The notes under the pieces were generated by a model. It was not told the origin of the DNA and searched no databases. It saw nothing but the letters and a program-made list of their open reading frames with translations. From Anaerolineae bacterium (GTDB lineage: Bacteria; Chloroflexota; Anaerolineae; Aggregatilineales; Phototrophicaceae), in assembly GCA_022823945.1 (NCBI GenBank), contig JAJEBK010000022.1, positions 1 to 64,000 on the forward strand: a stretch of 64,000 nt of DNA, written 5' to 3'. The first letter of the stretch is position 1. Each line of letters opens with the position of its first letter. Of the stretch, positions 53,733 through 62,007 are shown piece after piece. The translations under genes were made by a program, and so were the position numbers.

Positions 53733-55007
53733 ATGAACTTCCAAATATCTGACGCGCAAATCCAAGCTGCCTACACTTTGGCGGAAGAGCGCTATGCCGC
53801 TTTTGGTGTGGATGTCGGGACGGCGCTGGACAGCTTAAGCAAGGTTCCCATCAGCCTGCATTGCTGGCAGGGCGATGATGTGCTGGGCTTTGAAGACCCC
53901 GAACGCGGGCTGAGCGGCGGCATCATGGCCACGGGCAATTACCCCGGCAAGGCAACCAATATCGACGAACTGCGCGCCGACCTCGACCAAGCCTACAGCT
54001 TGATCCCCGGGCGGCATCGGCTGGCGCTGCATGGCTCTTACCTCGATAGCTCGACCAAGATTCCCCGCGATGAGCTTTTGCCGCAGCATTTCGCCTCCTG
54101 GGTCGATTGGGCGAAGGCGCAGGACCACGGGCTGGATTTTAACCAGACGCTCTTCTCGCATGAGTTGGCGGACGATGGCTTCACGCTCTCGCATCAAGAC
54201 GCGGGCATACGCCAATTTTGGATCGACCATTGCATCGCCTGCCGTGATATCGGCGCCTATTTTGGCGCGGAGCTGGGCGAGGCGTGCATCACCAATTTGT
54301 GGATTCCCGATGGCTACAAAGATACGCCTGCCGACCGCCTGGTGCCCCGCCAACGGCTGCTGGAGTCGCTGGATGCAATCTATGCGAAAGAGATCGATTC
54401 CGCGCACAACCTGGACGCGGTTGAATGCAAGCTGTTTGGGCTGGGCAGCGAGAGCTATGTCGTAGGCTCGCACGAATTCTATCTGGGTTATGCCGCCACG
54501 CGCGGGCTGCTGCTCTGTCTCGATGCAGGGCACTTTCATCCCACCGAAACCATCGCCGACAAGCTCTCGTCGGTGCTGCTGTATGTGCCGGAGATCTTGC
54601 TGCATGTCAGCCGTGGCGTGCGCTGGGACAGCGACCATGTCGTCACGCTGACTGACGATCTGCAAGCCATCATGCAAGAGATCGTGCGCTGCGATGCGCT
54701 GGAAAATGTGCATATTGGCCTGGACTTCTTCGATGCCAGCATCAACCGCATCGGCGCTTGGACGATAGGCACGCGCAATGCCCTGCGCGCCCTGTTGATG
54801 GCGCTGCTGGAGCCGCGTGAGATGCTGCGAAAATATGAAAATGCAGGCGATTTCACGGGGCGACTGGCGCTGCTGGAAGAGCTTAAGGGGCTGCCTTTTG
54901 GTGCAGTCTGGGACTACCATTGCGCGCAGCAAGGCGTGCCGGTCGGGATGGCGTTCATGGACGAGATCCGCGAGTACGAGCGCCGCGTGCTGGCGGGGCG
55001 GGGCTAG
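53733..55007 (+). CDS. rhaA: L-rhamnose isomerase
   Basis: This 424-residue enzyme converts L-rhamnose to L-rhamnulose. Characteristic sequence includes [24 protein letters not shown] and [44 protein letters not shown] holds the metal-binding residues. The length fits RhaA. The ATG at 53733 has AAAGG upstream and matches the family start; the longer frame overlaps the previous gene. Next comes the aldolase/dehydrogenase. A rhamnulokinase (rhaB) is not adjacent, and neither a regulator (rhaS/RhaR) nor a mutarotase is seen. Confidence 0.95.
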   Translation: MNFQISDAQIQAAYTLAEERYAAFGVDVGTALDSLSKVPISLHCWQGDDVLGFEDPERGLSGGIMATGNYPGKATNIDELRADLDQAYSLIPGRHRLALHGSYLDSSTKIPRDELLPQHFASWVDWAKAQDHGLDFNQTLFSHELADDGFTLSHQDAGIRQFWIDHCIACRDIGAYFGAELGEACITNLWIPDGYKDTPADRLVPRQRLLESLDAIYAKEIDSAHNLDAVECKLFGLGSESYVVGSHEFYLGYAATRGLLLCLDAGHFHPTETIADKLSSVLLYVPEILLHVSRGVRWDSDHVVTLTDDLQAIMQEIVRCDALENVHIGLDFFDASINRIGAWTIGTRNALRALLMALLEPREMLRKYENAGDFTGRLALLEELKGLPFGAVWDYHCAQQGVPVGMAFMDEIREYERRVLAGRG

Positions 55008-55039
55008 AGACGGTTGCGAACTTCGTTTGCACGGCGCTT

Positions 55040-55153
55040 TCCCCCACCCCAAACCCCTCCCCCAAAATGAGGGAGGGGCTAACAACACGCAGCTCATGTG
55101 CTGGATTTGCTCCCCTTCCCTCGTTCTGGGGGCAAGGGGCCGGGGGATGGGGT
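55040..55153. repeat. Palindromic repeat, family B full copy
   Basis: Left half CCCCCACCCCAAACCCCTCC and right half CGGGGGATGGGG are separated by an unrelated spacer. It fills the gap between rhaA and the aldolase gene. The frame of the downstream gene is open through it, but translation should start later, at 55206. Confidence 0.85.
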
Positions 55154-55205
55154 ATCCGATTGCATCCACACATCTTGTCACGACCGCAACTTCTATGGAG
55201 ACGCT

Positions 55206-57401
55206 ATGCAATTGTTTGAACGCGCCGAATATCGCCATGTCAAATATCTATGGGACGATGCCCACGCCGCGACTCTCGATGCAGTGGACCGGCTGGTCTA
55301 TCGCTCCAACCTGCTGGGCGCTGACCAGCGCATTACCAACACGGGCGGCGGCAATACATCCAGCAAGTTGACGCAGACCGACCCGCTCACCGGCGCGTCC
55401 GTGCAGACGTTATTCGTCAAGGGCTCGGGCGGCGACCTGCGCACCGCCAAGCGCGAGAATTTCGCCTCGTTGCTTATGGACAAGCTGCTGAGCCTGGAAG
55501 CGATCTACATGGCCGCCGCAGAGACTGGCGCCAAAACGCCGATTGAAGACCAGATGGTGGCGATGTATCCGCATTGTGTCTTCAACTTGAATCCCCGCGC
55601 CAGCAGCATCGATACGCCGCTGCACGCCTTCATCCCGGCCGCGCATGTCGACCACACCCATCCCAACGCCGTCATCGCCATCGCCGCCAGCAGCAACGGT
55701 CGCGAATTGACGCGGGAGATTTATGGCGGTGCGGTCGCATGGGTCGGATGGCAACGTCCCGGCTTCGATCTCGGTTTGGCGCTGCGCGATTGCATAGCGG
55801 CGAATCCCGGCATTGTGGGCATCGTGCTGGGCGGGCATGGGCTGATCAACTGGGCGGACGACGACAAAGCCTGCTACGAGCTTTCGCTGTCTCTGATTGA
55901 AATGGCGGCGCGTTATCTGGACGAGCGCGACCTGGGTGCCCGCGTCTTTGGTGGTGCGCGATTCGGCAGCCTGCCTGCGGCGGAACGAAGCAACCTGCTT
56001 GCCGACATCCTGCCCCGCCTGCGCGGACTGGTCTCGCAACAGAATCGTTTCATCGCCACTGTGCAGCACGACGCCGATACGCTGGCTTTCGTCAATAGCG
56101 TCGATGCGGCGCGCTTGTCGGAGCTGGGCACATCTTGCCCCGATCACTTCCTGCGTACAAAAATCAAACCGCTCTATGTCGATTGGGATCCACAGGATGA
56201 AGATAGCGCGGCGCTGCTGGAGAAACTGGCAGCAGGCATAATTCGTTATCGCAGCGACTATGCCGCCTATTACAGCAGCTGCCAACGCCCGGACAGCCCG
56301 CCTATTCGCAATGCCAACCCCACCGTGATTCTGATCCCGGGCTTGGGCATGGTCGCTTTTGGCAAGAACAAGAGCGAATCGCGCGTGACAGCCGAGTTCT
56401 ATACTTGCGCGATTGCGGTGATGCGCGGGGCAGAGGCGGTCGGCGACTATGTTGCGCTGCCGCGGCAAGAAGCCTTTGATATCGAATACTGGGCGCTGGA
56501 AGAAGCCAAGCTGCGCCGCATGCCACCCGAAAAGTCGCTGGCGCGCAAAGTGGTCGTGGTGGTGGGCGCGGGCAGCGGCATCGGCGTCGAAACTGCCCAG
56601 CGCGTTGCCAGCGAAGGCGCGCATGTCGTTTGCGCCGATCTGAACGCAGAGGCCGCGCTTGCCACAGCCGATTCATTGACAGACCAATATGGGGGTGGCA
56701 TCGGCGTGGCGGGCAGCGGAATCTCCAGTTGCGGTCCCGCTATTCCGTTGCCGGTGGATGTGACCTGCGCCGAGAGCGTCGAAGACCTGCTGCGGCAGAC
56801 CATCATGGCTTACGGCGGGGTTGATGACATCATCGTGACGGCGGGCGTCTTTATCACGCCAGACGCGGATGGCCGCAACACAGCCGAGCAATGGCAGACG
56901 ACCTTTGATGTCAATGTGCGTGGCGGCTATCTGGTGGCGCAGGCGGCGCGAGATATCTGGCGGGCGCAGGGACTGCCGAGCGCGCTGGTGCTGACGACCA
57001 GTGTCAATGGCGTCGTGCCCAAAGCGGGCAGCCTGGCTTACGACACAAGCAAAGCAGCCGCCAATCATCTGGTCCGCGAGCTCGCGCTGGAACTGGCACC
57101 TCTCGTGCGCGTCAATGGCGTGGCACCGGCGACCGTCGTGGCTGGCAGCAGCATGTTCCCGCGCGAACGGGTGAAAAATTCGCTGCGCAAATATTCGCTT
57201 GAATTCCACGATGACGAAGACACCGAGACCTTGCGCAGCCGCCTGGCGCAATTTTATGCCCAGCGCACCTTGACCAAAGGGACCATCCATCCGACAGACC
57301 AGGCTGAAGTCGCTTACCTGCTCATCAGCGCTGCCTTCAGCAAGACGACCGGGCAGATCATCAATGTCGATGGCGGCTTGCACGAGGCATTTTTGCGTTA
57401 A
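55206..57401 (+). CDS. Bifunctional rhamnulose-1-phosphate aldolase / lactaldehyde (short-chain) dehydrogenase
   Basis: This 731-residue fusion cleaves L-rhamnulose-1-phosphate to glycerone phosphate and L-lactaldehyde and then oxidises the aldehyde. The N-terminal class II aldolase part (about 1-430) has RITNTGGGNTSSKL, IPAAHVDHTHPNAVIAIA (zinc His) and GIVLGGHGLINW. The C-terminal SDR part (about 445-731) has VVVVGAGSGIGVETAQR, LTTSVNGVVP and YDTSKAAANHLVREL (Tyr/Lys). The order equals that of Bacillus RhaEW-type enzymes. TATGGAGA precedes the ATG. It completes the rhamnose route except for the kinase. Confidence 0.93.
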   Translation: MQLFERAEYRHVKYLWDDAHAATLDAVDRLVYRSNLLGADQRITNTGGGNTSSKLTQTDPLTGASVQTLFVKGSGGDLRTAKRENFASLLMDKLLSLEAIYMAAAETGAKTPIEDQMVAMYPHCVFNLNPRASSIDTPLHAFIPAAHVDHTHPNAVIAIAASSNGRELTREIYGGAVAWVGWQRPGFDLGLALRDCIAANPGIVGIVLGGHGLINWADDDKACYELSLSLIEMAARYLDERDLGARVFGGARFGSLPAAERSNLLADILPRLRGLVSQQNRFIATVQHDADTLAFVNSVDAARLSELGTSCPDHFLRTKIKPLYVDWDPQDEDSAALLEKLAAGIIRYRSDYAAYYSSCQRPDSPPIRNANPTVILIPGLGMVAFGKNKSESRVTAEFYTCAIAVMRGAEAVGDYVALPRQEAFDIEYWALEEAKLRRMPPEKSLARKVVVVVGAGSGIGVETAQRVASEGAHVVCADLNAEAALATADSLTDQYGGGIGVAGSGISSCGPAIPLPVDVTCAESVEDLLRQTIMAYGGVDDIIVTAGVFITPDADGRNTAEQWQTTFDVNVRGGYLVAQAARDIWRAQGLPSALVLTTSVNGVVPKAGSLAYDTSKAAANHLVRELALELAPLVRVNGVAPATVVAGSSMFPRERVKNSLRKYSLEFHDDEDTETLRSRLAQFYAQRTLTKGTIHPTDQAEVAYLLISAAFSKTTGQIINVDGGLHEAFLR

Positions 57402-57408
57402 TCCCGCG
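57374..57408. repeat. 35-bp direct repeat, copy 1
   Basis: The last 28 bases of the aldolase/dehydrogenase gene plus 7 following bases reappear at 57565-57599 with one mismatch, in the same orientation. The two copies bracket a segment with a family B half-unit. Confidence 0.85.
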
Positions 57409-57509
57409 TGAGCAACCGCCGCGGTCCCCGATATAAGTCGACGGAAGCAATCGCCGGGCGCTGCTTCACGCAGCTAGTTCTCTGGCAGAAACTCCAAGTC
57501 GGCTTTCGT

Positions 57510-57553
57510 TAGCTCCCCTCCCTGATGCTTCGGGGAGGGGCCGGGGGCGGGGT
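57510..57553. repeat. Palindromic repeat, family B half-unit
   Basis: A hairpin CCCCTCCCTGATGCTTCGGGGAGGGG followed by CCGGGGGCGGGG lies between the convergent aldolase and CopC-CopD genes, between two 35-bp direct repeats. It may serve as a two-way terminator. Confidence 0.65.
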
Positions 57554-57564
57554 AGATCAAGCAG

Positions 57565-57599
57565 CGGCTTGCACGAGGCGTTTTTGCGTTAATCCCGCG
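57565..57599. repeat. 35-bp direct repeat, copy 2
   Basis: This copy differs from 57374-57408 at one base. Here its complement encodes the end of the CopC-CopD gene, including the TAA stop (57591-57589). Confidence 0.85.
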
Positions 57600-59754
57600 C
57601 TACCAATGTGCGCAGGAAGTTGACCACATCCCACCTCTGGCTGTCGGACAGTTCGTCCTCGCAAGCACCCAAATTACGCCAGCCATCGCGCACGGAAGCG
57701 AAGAGGAACTCGTCGCGCGCCTTGCCCATGCGCCGCAGCAAGGATTCGAAGTCGTCGTTTGCGCGCCAAGCTGGACAGCGCTCGTCAAAAAGCGCCTCGC
57801 CACGCGCCAATGACTCAGCATCGGGCAGGATGCTATTGACGATCAGCGGCGGCGGATTCAAGGTGCGTTCATAGTCACGCTGCTGCTGCGCGATCATCAG
57901 CGCGCCGCTCACCATTACAGCGACAGATATGACCACTGCGCCCACGGCAAGTAGCGCGCTCGCCCAAGTCAATTGCAGCGCCACGATCAATCTGCGCGCA
58001 TGGGGCGCGGCCAGATGCGCCAGCAGCCCGGCGATCCCCAGCAAGAGCAGCGCATGCAGCAGATTGGGCTGGCGTGAAACTTCGATTGCGGCTGCCTCGC
58101 TGATATTCCAGCCGAAGGCAGCCCGTGTGACAGCGCCGTCCTCTTCGGTGATATCAACCAGCGACCACCACTTGCCGGCTCGGTCGATTTCGTCGCCAGC
58201 CGCCACAAAGAGCCCGGCATCAAGCGCTTCTGCCAACTGCCAGGCGCTGCGCCGGTCTCGCGCTGGGTCGACCATTTGCAAATGCACGCGCACATTATCT
58301 ACTGGCTGGCCGGCGCGTTCGATGACGATATCGGTCGTGTTGACGCCCGGTCCGCCAGGCAAGAGAGTTATGCTGATTCCGTAGTCGCCGACCGTCTGGC
58401 TGGCTTGCGGCGCTTCAATATCGACGCCCGGTGTGGCTGGTTCGGGCAGTGGAGTCGCGCTCAGCCAAGCCACCGCCACGAGCACAGCCAGCAGAAAGAA
58501 CGATTCCAGCCGCAGCAGACTCTTGGCCGGCGAGCCCGCTCGCAGCGATCGTCTGTGCCAGCCACCCAGCAGCAAAACCGGCGCGACCAGCAGCAGCTTG
58601 ATGCCCAAGGTTTGCCCATAGCTGGTGACCAGGTCGCTCGGAGCAGTCAGGTAGTTGAGCGCGTTGTACACGCCACTGACCAGCACCAGCAAAACCAGCG
58701 GCAAAACCAGACGCGAGAATCGACTCAAGACAGCCTGCAGCGCGATTTGCCGCGCTTCTGCGTCCAGTGGTTGCAGCGCCGTGGGCAAGATCAGTGTCAA
58801 GCTCAGGATGCCACCCAGCCAAAATGCTGCCGCCAGCGCATGCAGCCAATCGACTGCAATCGCCAGCCATGGTAGCAGCAGCGAACCGGCCGAGTGGCTG
58901 GTGACCATGCTCAAACCGATGAAAAGCGCGCCCAGCCAGGGCAATCCCCGCCAGATGCCAGCCGCCAGCCCGGGGAATAACTCGCGATAATACGCAGCCG
59001 CAAAGAGCAGCGCCGCGCTGAAAACCAGCAGCACCATGCGGAATGTCCAGACATCGCCGAAGCGCGAGCCGATCAGCACGACTTGCCAGAGGTTCTGCGC
59101 CAGCACTTGAGCCGCGCCGGCATTGAAGAAGACCATCGACTGCTGCACGAGCGACACGATGTTGGCTGCTATGGCCAGAAGCAGCGCGCCCGCGACAAGG
59201 TGAAGCAGGCGGCGCATGACTCGCGGGGGCAGGTTCTCTTTGTAGCGCGCGTTGCCCCAGGCCGGCAGCAGCACCAGCGTAAACAAACTGGCTGCGCCAA
59301 AAAACAGGAAGTTCGCCAGGTTCAGCGCCGCCCGCCACAGCGCTTCCAGAGGTATGGCGCGGTCGTCTGCGGCTGTCCCGCCGATGCCACCCACCGCCTC
59401 GCCCACGAAGAAGACGCGGCTTTCGGCGATGACATGCCCGTCGCTGGCAAAAGCCGGGCGCAGCTCGACGATGTAAGCGCCATCGGGCAAATCGGCTGGC
59501 ACCGGCATGGTCAGCAGCGCCGAGTTGCGTTCGTCGACGCCGCCACTGGCGATGATGCTGCCGGCTTGGTCGCGCAGGTGAATCTCGCTGAAGCGCGCTT
59601 CCAGCGCCTCGCTGAACCAGTATTGCAAGCGCGTCGGCGGACGATCCAGTGTACTGCGGTCGGCGGGGATGGCGCGCACCACATACCCATGCGCCTGCGT
59701 CAGGGCGGCGAGCGGCAAGATGATAAGCAAGATGAGCCAGCGCAGGGAAAACAT
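57589..59754 (-). CDS. CopC-CopD fusion protein with a degenerate cytochrome c-like tail
   Basis: This 721-residue protein begins with a signal peptide cut before His22 (QA-HGYVV). The CopC domain follows (about 22-117), with the N-terminal copper His and PADRSTLDRPPTRLQYWFSE. Then come the eight-span CopD domain (about 150-440), an outer beta domain, a further span, and a C-terminal helix bundle (about 645-721). The last part looks like a cytochrome c (RGEALFDERCPAWRAN, WDVVNFLRTL) but CxxCH is replaced by CPAWR, so haem cannot be bound in the usual way. A role in copper uptake or handling is likely. The start follows a TACAAT box by six bases (leaderless). Confidence 0.85.
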   Translation of the reverse strand: MFSLRWLILLIILPLAALTQAHGYVVRAIPADRSTLDRPPTRLQYWFSEALEARFSEIHLRDQAGSIIASGGVDERNSALLTMPVPADLPDGAYIVELRPAFASDGHVIAESRVFFVGEAVGGIGGTAADDRAIPLEALWRAALNLANFLFFGAASLFTLVLLPAWGNARYKENLPPRVMRRLLHLVAGALLLAIAANIVSLVQQSMVFFNAGAAQVLAQNLWQVVLIGSRFGDVWTFRMVLLVFSAALLFAAAYYRELFPGLAAGIWRGLPWLGALFIGLSMVTSHSAGSLLLPWLAIAVDWLHALAAAFWLGGILSLTLILPTALQPLDAEARQIALQAVLSRFSRLVLPLVLLVLVSGVYNALNYLTAPSDLVTSYGQTLGIKLLLVAPVLLLGGWHRRSLRAGSPAKSLLRLESFFLLAVLVAVAWLSATPLPEPATPGVDIEAPQASQTVGDYGISITLLPGGPGVNTTDIVIERAGQPVDNVRVHLQMVDPARDRRSAWQLAEALDAGLFVAAGDEIDRAGKWWSLVDITEEDGAVTRAAFGWNISEAAAIEVSRQPNLLHALLLLGIAGLLAHLAAPHARRLIVALQLTWASALLAVGAVVISVAVMVSGALMIAQQQRDYERTLNPPPLIVNSILPDAESLARGEALFDERCPAWRANDDFESLLRRMGKARDEFLFASVRDGWRNLGACEDELSDSQRWDVVNFLRTLVARD

Positions 59755-59760
59755 GCCGCT

Positions 59761-59766
59761 ATTGTA
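59761..59766 (-). promoter_or_regulatory. -10 box TACAAT placed for a leaderless start of the CopC-CopD gene
   Basis: TACAAT on the minus strand ends six bases before the ATG at 59754, and no ribosome site is present. The -35 region (TTTCGC at 16 bp) is weak. Confidence 0.4.
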
Positions 59767-60040
59767 CTGAAAGCGCCGCCCAGCGAAATCCCAAGCGGGC
59801 AACTGGCTCTTGGCAATTGCATCAAAGCGAAAACCCGCGCCCACAATGCTTTGCCACCGAGTACAGCGAGTTTATTAAGTACATCGATGAGGAAAGCAAA
59901 GGCTTTGCGAAGTGTCGGCGGGTTGTGTCTACGCGCCCAGAATACCGATGAGTTGAATCAAGGATCTGGTTGCGTTTATCGGCGAACCGTCCAGGCCACA
60001 AGTGCACATAGCGAAGTCATTTTGAGCCTGCCTGTACAAC

Positions 60041-60090
60041 AAACTCTCGGTGAACTCTTGCAACTCGGTGTACTCGGTGGTGAAAAAGAT
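60041..60090. repeat. Dispersed repeat, family D (CTCGGTG type)
   Basis: Four blocks of (A/C)TCGGTG are spaced by about 8-17 bases and followed by GTGAAAAAG. The same block type occurs at 29070, 35015 (complement) and 59856. Confidence 0.5.
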
Positions 60091-60111
60091 GGAATGCGGT
60101 TGTCCTGGGCA

Positions 60112-60140
60112 AGCGGGCGAGTCGCCGCCTCGCCCCTACT
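60112..60140. repeat. Palindromic repeat, family C copy
   Basis: GCGGGCGAGTC then GCCTCGCCCCTAC is the reverse orientation of the copies at 49897 and 53690. Confidence 0.65.
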
Positions 60141-60167
60141 CGAAGTTGTTTCGGAGTCCGGGGGTTC

Positions 60168-60206
60168 AGCCTCCCCCTGACCTGTCGGGGGGATTGCGAG
60201 GGTCAG
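60168..60206. repeat. Palindromic repeat, family A copy
   Basis: The core is CCCCTGACCTGTCGGGGGG with a purine arm, matching the copy at 22145 almost base for base. It lies just upstream of the glnS -35 box. Confidence 0.7.
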
Positions 60207-60221
60207 ATGTTGGCGACAGGC

Positions 60222-60250
60222 TAGACAAGCGCGCCCAAACTCGACTACAC
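60222..60250 (+). promoter_or_regulatory. Promoter of glnS
   Basis: -35 TAGACA (60222-60227) and -10 TACACT (60245-60250) are spaced by 17 bp, about 38 bases before the glnS ATG. The ribosome site GGGCGAGG lies nearer the start. Confidence 0.6.
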
Positions 60251-60287
60251 TGCGCCGCCAGGAACCGCAACTGGGCGAGGTGCCGTC

Positions 60288-62006
60288 ATGCCCGAGACAG
60301 AGGCAAAGCGAAACTTCATCACCGAGATCATTGACGAGCACAATGAAACTGACCGCTATCAGGGACGGGTACATACGCGCTTCCCACCCGAGCCCAATGG
60401 TTACCTGCATATTGGGCATGCCAAGTCGATCTGCCTCAACTTTGGCATCGCGCAGCAGTATGGGGGGCTCTGCAATCTGCGCTTTGACGATACCAATCCC
60501 GCCAAAGAAGAGCAGGAATATATCGACGCGATCATCGACGATGTGCGCTGGCTGGGTTATGACTGGGGCGTCCGTCTCTTCTTCGCCTCCGATTACTTCG
60601 ACCAGCTCTACGACATGGCTGTCGACTTGATCCGCATCGGGCGCGCCTATGTCGACCAGCTAAGCCCGGACGAAATCCGCGCATACCGCGGCACCTTGAC
60701 TGCGCCGGGCATCGAAAGCCCGTATCGCGATCGACCTGTAGAAGAGAATCTGGCGCTTTTTGAGAAAATGCGCGCTGGCGGCTTCCAGGAGGGCGAGGCG
60801 GTGCTGCGCGCCAAGATCGACATGAGCAGCGGCAACATCAACCTGCGCGACCCGGTCATGTATCGCATCCTCGATACGCCCCATCCGCGCACCGGCGATA
60901 CCTGGCGCATTTATCCTATGTACGACTTCGCCCACGGCCAGTCGGATTCGCTGGAGGGCATAACGCATTCCATCTGCACCCTGGAATATGAAGACCACCG
61001 CCCCCTCTATGACTGGTACCTGGACAATATCGAGCTCTATCATCCGCAGCAGATCGAATTCGCGCGGCTGAATCTGAGCCACACCGTGCTCAGCAAACGC
61101 AAGCTGATCCGCCTGGTGCAAGAAGGCTATGTAGACGGCTGGGACGACCCGCGCATGCCGACCATTTCGGGTTTGCGCCGCCGCGGCTATACGCCAGAAG
61201 CCATCCGCGAGTTCTGCGACGAGGTCGGCGTGGGCAAGGTCAAGGGTGTGGTCGCGCTGCACAAGCTGGAATATCACATCCGCCACGACCTCAACAAACG
61301 CGCCAACCGTGTCATGGCTGTGCTGAATCCGCTGCGAGTGGTGATCGAGAATTATCCAGAGGACTTGACAGAAGAGCTGGACGCAATCAACAACCCGGAA
61401 GACGCAAGCGCCGGCACGCGCAAAGTGCCGTTCGCGAAAGTGCTGTATATCGAGCGCGAAGATTTCATAGAAGACCCTCCGCGCAAATTCTTCCGCCTGG
61501 CGCCAGGCCGAGAAGTGCGCCTGCGCTATGCCTATTTCATCACCTGCCAGGAGGTCATCAAAGACGCGAATGGCGAAGTGATCGAGCTGCGCTGCACATA
61601 CGACCCCGAAACCCGCGGGGGCAGCGCTCCCGATGGCCGGCGTCCCAAAGCGACTTTGCACTGGGTCGCAGCGGCGCATGCTATCGAAGCTGAAGCGCGG
61701 CTCTATGACACGCTCTTCTCAGTCGAAAATCCCGAAGCCGACCGCGATCAGGACTTCACCGCTTTCATCAACCCGCAGTCGCTGCAAGTGGTCCACCCGG
61801 CGCTTGTCGAGCCGAGCCTGGCGACAGCGCAACCCGGCGATCGCTTCCAGTTCGAGCGGCTGGCTTATTTCGTTGTCGATGCCGATTCGACCAGCGAGCG
61901 CCTGGTGTTTAACCGCACAGTGACCTTGCGCGACCAATGGAAAAAGCAGCAGAAAAAGCAGCCGCGGCGCAGAAAACAGCGGCGGGCAAAGCGCTCGCAG
62001 TCGTGA
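60288..62006 (+). CDS. glnS: Glutaminyl-tRNA synthetase
   Basis: This 572-residue class I synthetase charges tRNA-Gln with glutamine. It has [22 protein letters not shown] (HIGH box) at the start, [19 protein letters not shown], and [12 protein letters not shown] (KMSKS-type loop). [19 protein letters not shown] is typical of GlnRS and separates it from GluRS. The anticodon-binding beta-barrels follow from about residue 340. The last 25 residues form a Lys/Gln/Arg-rich tail not part of the usual fold. Having GlnRS suggests that Gln-tRNA is made directly rather than by the amidotransferase route alone. Confidence 0.97.
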   Translation: MPETEAKRNFITEIIDEHNETDRYQGRVHTRFPPEPNGYLHIGHAKSICLNFGIAQQYGGLCNLRFDDTNPAKEEQEYIDAIIDDVRWLGYDWGVRLFFASDYFDQLYDMAVDLIRIGRAYVDQLSPDEIRAYRGTLTAPGIESPYRDRPVEENLALFEKMRAGGFQEGEAVLRAKIDMSSGNINLRDPVMYRILDTPHPRTGDTWRIYPMYDFAHGQSDSLEGITHSICTLEYEDHRPLYDWYLDNIELYHPQQIEFARLNLSHTVLSKRKLIRLVQEGYVDGWDDPRMPTISGLRRRGYTPEAIREFCDEVGVGKVKGVVALHKLEYHIRHDLNKRANRVMAVLNPLRVVIENYPEDLTEELDAINNPEDASAGTRKVPFAKVLYIEREDFIEDPPRKFFRLAPGREVRLRYAYFITCQEVIKDANGEVIELRCTYDPETRGGSAPDGRRPKATLHWVAAAHAIEAEARLYDTLFSVENPEADRDQDFTAFINPQSLQVVHPALVEPSLATAQPGDRFQFERLAYFVVDADSTSERLVFNRTVTLRDQWKKQQKKQPRRRKQRRAKRSQS

Positions 62007-62007
62007 T

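Larger units (their letters stand above)
59755..60287. other. Gene-free control region rich in dispersed repeats
   Basis: This 533-base gap separates the divergent CopC-CopD and glnS genes. It holds the CopC promoter, family D blocks (59856-59873 and 60041-60090), a family C copy (60112-60140), a family A copy (60168-60206) and the glnS promoter (60222-60250). No convincing coding frame was found. Confidence 0.7.

Noticed and set aside
55098-55205. An N-terminal extension of the rhamnulose-1-phosphate aldolase gene
   Set aside because: The extra codons are palindromic repeat sequence. The ATG at 55206 has a ribosome site and matches the family start.
15071-57553. CRISPR array made of the recurring repeats
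   Set aside because: Copies are far apart, palindromic and variable in spacing. There are no regularly spaced direct repeats with unique spacers and no cas genes.
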